DNA from: Proales similis
Lineage: Eukaryota; Rotifera; Eurotatoria; Ploima; Proalidae
Direction: 5' to 3'
Length of the DNA: 64,000 bases
Assembly: GCA_019059635.1 (NCBI GenBank)
Contig: JAGVRJ010000015.1
Coordinates: 682,001 to 746,000, forward strand
The translations under genes and the position numbers were made by a program. The notes beneath the pieces were generated by a model. It worked only from the letters and a program-made list of their open reading frames with translations. It was not told the origin of the DNA and did not search any database. Shown here in pieces: positions 57,556-64,000 of this stretch (the first letter of the stretch is position 1; every line of letters begins with the position of its first letter).

Positions 57556-58038
57556 CTAGGTGGACGCTTTCGCCTTGCGGATGTTGAGAGCCATCAGTTG
57601 AAACATGTTGAGATTGGCGTTTTTGGCCGCTTCGGCCGCAGCCTTCTCTTGGTCTTGACGAATGATTTGCTCGATCAGGCGCTTTTTGGTTCGTAAATAG
57701 TCGTCCACGGAGCCGACCACTGTGAATATCAAACAGATCACGCCGCATCCGCACAGAAACGAGCAGGCGTGAGCGCCCAAGTAGAACGGGTAGGTGCTCG
57801 CCGAGGAGTCGAAGCGCTCGCTGGCCAAATCACTGATAGTCGACGCGCCATTCAAAGCGCCAAGGAACACGCCGATGCCGACGCCGCCCAGACAGATGAG
57901 AACCACGGCTGCGACCAGAAAGACAATATTGAGCCAGAACAGCTGCAAGTCCTTCACTGTCACTTTGGCTCTCTTTCGATACATTTTTCGTTTGCGCTCC
58001 TCGAGCAGCTTGGCCTTTTGTGCCGAGTCCAGTTGCAT
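57556..58038 (-). CDS. Uncharacterised two-pass membrane protein
   Basis: Intronless frame of 160 residues that I cannot assign to a family. The N-terminus is charged (KAKLLEERKRKMYRKRAK). It is followed by two hydrophobic segments: LFWLNIVFLVAAVVLICLGG to about VFLGAL, and YLGAHACSFLCGCGVICLIF to TVVGS. About 25 polar residues (NGASTISDLASERFDSSAST) separate them. The C-terminus is helical and charged (DDYLRTKKRLIEQIIRQDQE, then KAAAEAAKNANLNMFQLMAL). There is no cleavable signal peptide, and both termini are probably cytosolic. The layout is like small tetraspan-fragment or MARVEL-like proteins, but no signature motif is visible. Codon use matches neighbours, and the ATG at 58038 is clear. 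Confidence 0.75.
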   Translation of the reverse strand: MQLDSAQKAKLLEERKRKMYRKRAKVTVKDLQLFWLNIVFLVAAVVLICLGGVGIGVFLGALNGASTISDLASERFDSSASTYPFYLGAHACSFLCGCGVICLIFTVVGSVDDYLRTKKRLIEQIIRQDQEKAAAEAAKNANLNMFQLMALNIRKAKAST

Positions 58039-58513
58039 TTCTGCTCACTTTCTGTCGTCTGCAGGGTACAAGAATGACACAGAACGAGAGAGTCGAGGCG
58101 GTACGCAACCATTAACAGGCTTCGTGTTATTTTTCAATTTTAATTAAAAACTAGACTCGGTTGTTAGGCAGTGTGAAGCCAGTGCAAATATTTTCGGAGT
58201 CTGATCTGCTCGAATGGCTGCTGACGGTGCGGTTTAGGTTTAGCGAGCGGTCTGGCGAGCGAGATTTCTTTAATTTGTCGCCTTTTGTTGTTTATTTATT
58301 TACATAGAAAAAGAGAGGGCCAATGGGCCGTTTGATTGATTTAGCAGACAATAGAAGAGAAAGAAGGGAAATAGAGAAAATTGAGGGTAAACAACACAGA
58401 CTGCGAGAACGAGAGTGAAGAGACGCGCGCACGAATCGCATTCGAAAGTAAAAGAGAGTAGAGACGAGGGTATAAAATTCAAGTCAATTGGAGGAAGCAA
58501 CGAGAGGGGAAGA
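58039..58513. other. Intergenic
   Basis: About 470 bp between the two-pass membrane protein and the ACF1 stop. GA-rich; no gene seen. Confidence 0.5.
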
Positions 58514-61500
58514 TCAGGGCCGGGCGGGCGAGCCTGCCAGCTGTTTGGTGTCAAGCAGACCGGCCTTGGATGCTTCTTTCTCAAAGTAGCGCGACAGACG
58601 TTGTCCAGTCTTGTAGATGTCGCTGCCCGGCTCATTGTACGCCCAGCAATTTTCAAACACTTGACGAATGTCGCGTATTACTTGCGTGTAGTCGTCATAT
58701 TTGTACATGTTCAATTTGTTCTTTATGGTCAACAGGTCCATAGGCCTCTCGATCACTTGGTAGTAGTCGGGCGCCTAACGTGCCAGGTCAGATCTGTTCT
58801 CAGGTGCTCGAGCGATCAATTCGCTTACCTGTCGTTTGGAGACCGGCTTGAGGAACGGCTCGCTGTCGGCGTGTTTCATTATTTCGTTGAGCAGGCGCTC
58901 GGTGAGCTTCAATCGCTGTGCCGTCTCCGTGTTGCGTGAGTTGGTGTTGTTCTGCTGAAAGTCGTTCAGAACTAAAAGCGAGCACAAGTTAAGTTCAATT
59001 CAAACTGAGACCAAGGCGGACGGGGGGGTTTACTTTTCGAGTCGGCGGTGCGAGTCCGCTTGTTTCTGCCTTGCGCAGGCCGCAGCTCATCCTGGCTATC
59101 GTGGTTGCATTCAGCTCTGCTCTTGTCCCTCTTTGACTTGGACGAGTGCTCAATACCGTTGGTAGACGGCTCGCTCTGCTTGCGTTTACGGCTGGCTCGC
59201 TTGCCACTAATGCCAGCGTCCGAGTCAGTGCTGCTCTGGTCCATTTCGGTCTTTGATTCGGCGCCTCTGTCGCTCGACTTGTCTGAGCTGTCGGCTCGAT
59301 CGCGTCCGACATTCTCTTTGTTGTCATCGATCACCTCGCTTGATTGACTTGAGCCTGCCGCTTGGTCTTCCTCCTCCTCCTCCTCTTCTTCTTCTTCTTC
59401 TAGTTGTTCTTCTTCTTGGTCCTCGTTGTCAACATCCTCGTCATCTTCCTCTTCTTCGTCGTCTTCGTCTTGTTCCTCTTGAGCTGAAGTCTCATTCTCA
59501 TCACCGCTCTGGTCTTCAACGGCTCGGGCCGCACGGCCATTTCGACGCGCTTTGGTCGGCGGCTTGCACTCTACACAGTACCATGCCTCTTTGGGCACAG
59601 AGTCGAGTGCCGGTCGCAGGCAGAACACGTGATGGGCTCGGTCGCAGCCTTCGCACAGGACAATGCGGTCAGCGTCACCCTTTTGACGACATATTCTGCA
59701 TCTGGCGTTCAGCGCCGACTTGGACCAGACCACACTCTCGTCCAAGGTCTGCAGATGGATGAACACTTGCGACAGAGTGCAGCAGTTTTTCAGCGACAGC
59801 TCCCAGTTGAGCACGAGCTGCTCGTTGTCAGAGTCGGATGAAGATTTATTCGATTTGCGCAGCATGCGGACGAAGCGACGATCGACCGCCTGTTCAATTT
59901 GAAGCAGAGCGGCGGCAAACACCGACACCTGGTCCAGCGCGCACTTGGCCACACTCTGCTCGACTCCGTGCCATTTGAGCGAATCGCATTGCGGATCGAA
60001 CTGGTGCGAGAGCAGAGCGTCCCGCCAAGCGTTCCTGTCTCTGACCCGAAGCGAGCCGAGACCGCCCAGCTGAATCTGCTCCTCGATCTCGAGCATTTTA
60101 CTGACTAGTTCTGTCTTGAGAAATTGAGCGGCCGGCGCCGAGCTCGTCGGCAAGTTCATGTGCTTGAGCCGTTTGGCGTATGAATGCGGGCCTCGGCAGT
60201 GGGGCAAGATCTGGTTCACCATCACGTGATTCAGATTCTCGCTGGCACACTTGTCTCGCTCCGTGGCTATTGTGCTCTCGTCCGCGTCCAGACACAGATG
60301 CTCGTTGACGACGTGCAGCTGCTTTTCGCTGCGCTGGACCAGCTCTTCTTTGTAGTCGAGCAGATTTTGCCTGAGCTCGGACTCGCGGAATCCGCGCTCG
60401 TGCAGCGCATCGATCAGCGACGAGATGCCCTCCTCGTCGGCGTAGATGGTCCATCGATTGGAATGTGCGTGTGCCGCTTTTATTTGCTCGAGACTGTCCA
60501 TGACAAACTCGTTGAACGAGTCGACTGGCACTGCGCCGTGGGCGTCAAGCAGCTGCTCGCTGTCGACCATCAGGCCCGGCATCGAGGCCATTGTCAAGTA
60601 GCGACGATGAAAGCGGTCTCTTCCCAGCACGTTCATGCCGCACTTGATCTGGCACTCGTGGATCCATTTTGTCAACTCTTTCTCCTTTTTCATCAGGGAA
60701 GGGACCGGCTTCTCGGCCAGCTCACGCTTGAGCTCTCTGAGCTGCGCCTTGGCGTGATGAAGCTCTTGAATGGCGTCGTCTACACTCTCGCGAAAACGCC
60801 CGGTCGACATCAGCTGGTGACAAAGTGCGGTCAAGATGGCCATTTTCTCCTGCGGCTCGAGCTCGTAAACACTCGTGTTGGCCAGCTTGAGCAGAATCTC
60901 GGCCTTTTCGCGCGCAAGGTCCGAGGACGGGTCGCCCTTGCGCGCCGTGGCCTGGCTCAGGAAATACAAACGAAGCATTTCGCTTATGGTGTAAATGTCA
61001 AGGCCGATTTGGACCAGCGGTCGGGCATGAATGCGACGAACTAGCCGATCGTAGGCAAGATCAGGGTGTATGCTGGTCGAGTCGTAGAGCATGGCGATCT
61101 GCTCTGGCTCGCTCTCGGTCTCCTCGGGCGCCTCTTGGTCGTCGTCTTCCTCCTCTTCGGCGGAGAGCTCTTCGCATTTGAAGATGGCGTCGAGCAGAAA
61201 TAAGAGCAGATTGGACAGCGCGCTGTCGACCACCCGCGACAGCAGGGCGTTCAACAGCATAGTGAACGTGAGACCGTTGGGAAAGTCTTGTTTTATGTCG
61301 AACAGGCGACCGTGGTGATGAGCAAACTCCATGAGGAGCATGGCCGGTGCGATCAGCTCGTCGGGCAGCAGCGAGCGGATGGGACGCGCAGGCGGCAGTG
61401 CGACCAGATTGTCGCAGTCAAGGTCCTCGCGCGGCTTCCGCAGCTCTTTCAGGTACGCTCGTCTCTCGTCTTTTTCTCTCTTCTCTCGCTCTTTCTCCAG

Positions 61501-62445
61501 TCGCCGCACGTGCTTGGACATTTCATTCTCGAGCTGTCCAATCTCCTTCATGTCCTCGTCTGGCATGTAGTAGCGCCACAGATCGAACTCTTGCTCGTCC
61601 ATTTCGAGAATCTTGCGATCCAACAGCTGAACGACAAACTTGACATGCTCATTCTCTTTGGCTTCGTGCTTGATCGGCTCGCTCCGTCTCTTGGGCTCTT
61701 TCTCTTTGGCCTCTTTGCGTTTCTTGCCTCCCACGTCCGATCGAGTGCGACTGCGGCCGACCGAGTGCGGAAAGCTGGGCGGCTCGCCTTTGAATATGTC
61801 GGCGAATTTCATTTGATCGATTTGCTCCGAACGTGCTACGTCGGCGCACAGGCGCCATATTCCTTCTGCGCACTCGCAATTGGCCTTAAGCAGGACTTGA
61901 ATACGCTCTCTGCTGAGCGCATGGCGACTGCGGCCAATATCGTCGAATGTGACTGTTCGCTTGTCGTCGTCGCTCTCGATTTCGTAGGAGACTTTCTTGA
62001 GGTCGCTCGGCTCGTCTTCGCTCAGCTCAACGCCAACCACTTTGTAGACAGAGTCCGACTGGCTGCCGCCTAAGAGGTGAACTTGTTCGTGAAGGAAAAA
62101 TCGCTCGCGGGCAAAGCCGACAATCTCGTCCAGAGTTTCCTTCAGGTTGCCGCGGCCGGTCAGCGTGACCAGGTAGAGCAGTGCGCGTCTGAGTCCACTC
62201 GAGATGCATTTGAGTGTCTGGCGCGCCTGCTGCTCGTGCTCGAGAGCTTCGGAAAACGTGAGGCCAGACTTGCCGGTCAGCGAGCAGGTCCAGACCAGAC
62301 TGTTGCAGAGGATGGTGCGTTCGAAGTATTGGTCGTAGTCGAGAAATATCTCGCCGGTGAGCTTAGAATAAAACACGAGCGTGTCAGGTGCCACATTCTT
62401 GGGCACAGGCAAGCGCTCGAATCGCTGCTTGTGTAGAAGCGGCAT
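58514..62445 (-). CDS. BAZ1A: ACF1/BAZ1A chromatin-remodelling subunit
   Basis: Large non-catalytic subunit of the ACF and CHRAC nucleosome-spacing complexes, partner of the ISWI ATPase. Exon 1 (62445 to about 59033) encodes most of the protein, followed by two short exons (about 58969-58829 and 58776-58514). Domains in order: WAC (MPLLHKQRFERLPVPKN, YDQYFERTILCNSLVWTC), charged linker, DDT (LLPDELIAPAMLLMEFAHHH, FPNGLTFTMLLNAL), WHIM-type motifs (LGRDRFHRRYLTMASMPGLM, LHERGFRESELRQNLLDYKE), and a PHD finger (CRICRQKGDADRIVLCEGCD, RAHHVFCLRP, WYCVECK) at about 59570-59710. A long Glu/Asp tract follows, then a C-terminal bromodomain (DYYQVIERPMDLLTIKNKLN, FENCWAYNEPGSDIYKTGQR). Domain order and wording match ACF1 rather than BAZ1B. 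Only one PHD finger is present, as in BAZ1A. Confidence 0.96.
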
Positions 62446-63891
62446 GCCGTTCTTTCTGTCTGTCTAGAGCACGCGCGCACACACACACACTTTTCTCAGC
62501 CTCAGAACCGTTCGTGCATCCGTCGGCGGTTGAGGGCCGATATCTGAAAAATGGCAACAAAATCGATAAATCAACTGAAGAGTGAGTGCGACGCGATGCG
62601 CGCGCCATTCCATCTATCATCGTCGTCGTCGTCCCCCTCGTCATCATCATAATAATATATTCAAGCACAACGTCACTTTGGAGCTGGACGCACGCGCTGC
62701 TAGAAACAAGGATTTAGATTAACGGCCGTCTGAAAAGCAACAACTCACGCAGCGGCAACGACGACGACGACGACAAGCAGTTTATGCGCAAACGCGTCCA
62801 GCCAATCACGCTCTGTCTAACAGTTGACCACCGATCGAACTAGGTGCGGTCCGCTAAATTGTCCGACAGAGCAACCTGGCTGCTGTCTTGTGGCGCCCGT
62901 TTCGCCCAAACACAACATCTCGCTGCTGACTCGTCTCACTTTTTAAAGCGTTCGTCGAACAAAGTGTTCGTGCCATTCACCATTTATATTATGTTCAAAC
63001 CTGCTCACAAATATATATATAGAGAAAAAAAGAGAGAGAGAAGAAGTGAGTTGAGCTCATTGCACTCTGGTTGCGAGCGCGTGCGTGTTCGCAATGTTCT
63101 ATTTGCTGGCTTAGAAAAACGAAGCAGCGAGAAAGAGAGCGATAGGAGAGAAATCCGTCTACTGACTGAACGGTCGAACGAAAAGTGCGCAGGAAAATCC
63201 TGTAACCATAGAGACTGGCCAGAGACAAGGCCAAATCGAAAAGGTGACCCTGGTCCACGACCCTGCTTGCCCCGCCCGTCTCTCCTCTTTCCCGCCTTCG
63301 CCCACAGCTCTTCGTCCTGTCGTCGCCCGAGTAGAATGAGCCAATTTGAAAGCAGTCTCTATGCGCAACCAAATTGCCAATCAGCGACCGTTTGAGCGGT
63401 CAATTCAGCCAAAGTGCTTTTTTGCTTTTTTATTCGACCGACAATTAGCCATCGTCCCCAACTCCTTGTTTAGACGGTTCTCACTTTTTTCTCTTTCAGT
63501 CGAACGCGTCATGTTATTTTCTAGTTGCGAGCTGAGTAATAATTTTCTAAACGGGGGTTGCTAACTGGCGCAGTTTCGAATGTCTCCGAGTCTCAAAGTC
63601 GAGCGCGCAGTCGAGTCAGTAAAAAGAGTAAAAATCGATAAAAACAGAGGCAGTCGATTTAAGACGTCGATTTGCCAAATAAAAGGTTCAAGTAATTAGA
63701 GAGCCTTGAGCCGATCGGTCAATGTCTGTTGGCGGGCGGGTTGGAACTAAGAAACGATCATAAATCAAACTGGATCGCATCGCGTTGGCGTCGAGAAAGT
63801 TAATCGAGCTGCACTGGGTGTCGAAAAGCAGCTCAAGACGAACCTGGCACTGCTCAGGCAGTTTTGCTCAATTTACTTGGACTAATCGAGC
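62446..63891. other. Intergenic, upstream of ACF1
   Basis: About 1.4 kb. It contains a CA run at 62478-62490 and a GAC trinucleotide run at about 62758-62775. Long frames such as 62844-63395 are Arg/Ser-rich and unlike coding sequence. Confidence 0.5.
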
Positions 63892-64000
63892 ATGGCCTAC
63901 ACATTCGACTGTGTGAACGCGCCAGATCATAACGCCGACTGGCTTTGGTATAAAAATGAGTTGAATGAACAAGAGCGAGATGTTAGTCGATAATCGAACA
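63892..64000 (+). CDS. Possible first exon of an unidentified gene, cut by the right edge
   Basis: An ATG at 63892 opens a frame reading MAYTFDCVNAPDHNADWLWY, then KNELNEQERDVSR, which meets a stop at 63991. A donor-like GTTAGT at about 63981 lies before that stop, so this may be a first coding exon. The residues are not low-complexity, unlike flanking frames, but I recognise no family. Confidence 0.3.

Noticed and set aside
60184..61044. Long + strand open frame inside ACF1
   Set aside because: Antisense shadow of the ACF1 coding exon.
63005..63395. Arg/Ser-rich frame upstream of ACF1
   Set aside because: Driven by GA repeats and Arg codons; no motif and no splice context.

Overview
The window is nuclear DNA of a small-genome invertebrate animal, very probably a protostome. 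It holds an innexin gene, two neuropeptide F (RPRF-amide) genes and two RF-amide (LRFG) precursor genes. Genes are dense, and most introns I could resolve are 50-80 bp with GT-AG ends. A delta-tubulin gene implies triplet centrioles and fits a spiralian better than the insects and nematodes that lost it. I cannot name the phylum; compact annelids and other small-bodied protostomes remain possible. Base composition is near 50% GC outside AT-rich flanks, and CT/GA microsatellites are common.

Layout. 1-1135 (-): Islet LIM-homeobox gene, cut by the left edge. 1136-10167: the longest gene-free stretch (9 kb), probably Islet regulatory DNA. 10170-12212 (-): INTS14. 12451-13684 (-): mitochondrial CLYBL. 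14685-17258 (+): PHACTR. 17853-18155 and 19039-19458 (-): tandem NPF genes. 21429-23441 (-): secreted cysteine-module protein. 23729-25093 (-): delta-tubulin. 27327-30077 (+): FGFR-like receptor tyrosine kinase. 30594-31769 (-): MRTO4. 33656-36532 (+): polyamine oxidase with one unusually long intron. 37076-37516 (-): unknown protein. 40697-41291 and 42564-43025 (+): tandem RF-amide precursors. 43329-46463 (-): UBE3B. 47124-48908 (-): innexin. 50085-51816 (+) and 52058-53506 (-): convergent ENPP-family pair. 54010-54870 (-): KChIP-like EF-hand protein. 56874-57227 (-): SDHAF4. 57556-58038 (-): two-pass membrane protein. 58514-62445 (-): ACF1/BAZ1A. A possible exon starts at 63892 (+).

There is no operon-like logic. 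Most genes are independent housekeeping or neural/developmental loci. Two local patterns stand out. First, four neuropeptide genes lie within about 25 kb as two tandem pairs. Second, the convergent ENPP pair shares a 359-bp inverted segment with one mismatch although the rest has diverged, and one member has lost nearly all its catalytic metal ligands while staying open. Splice sites were read by eye, so gene spans are firmer than individual exon edges.
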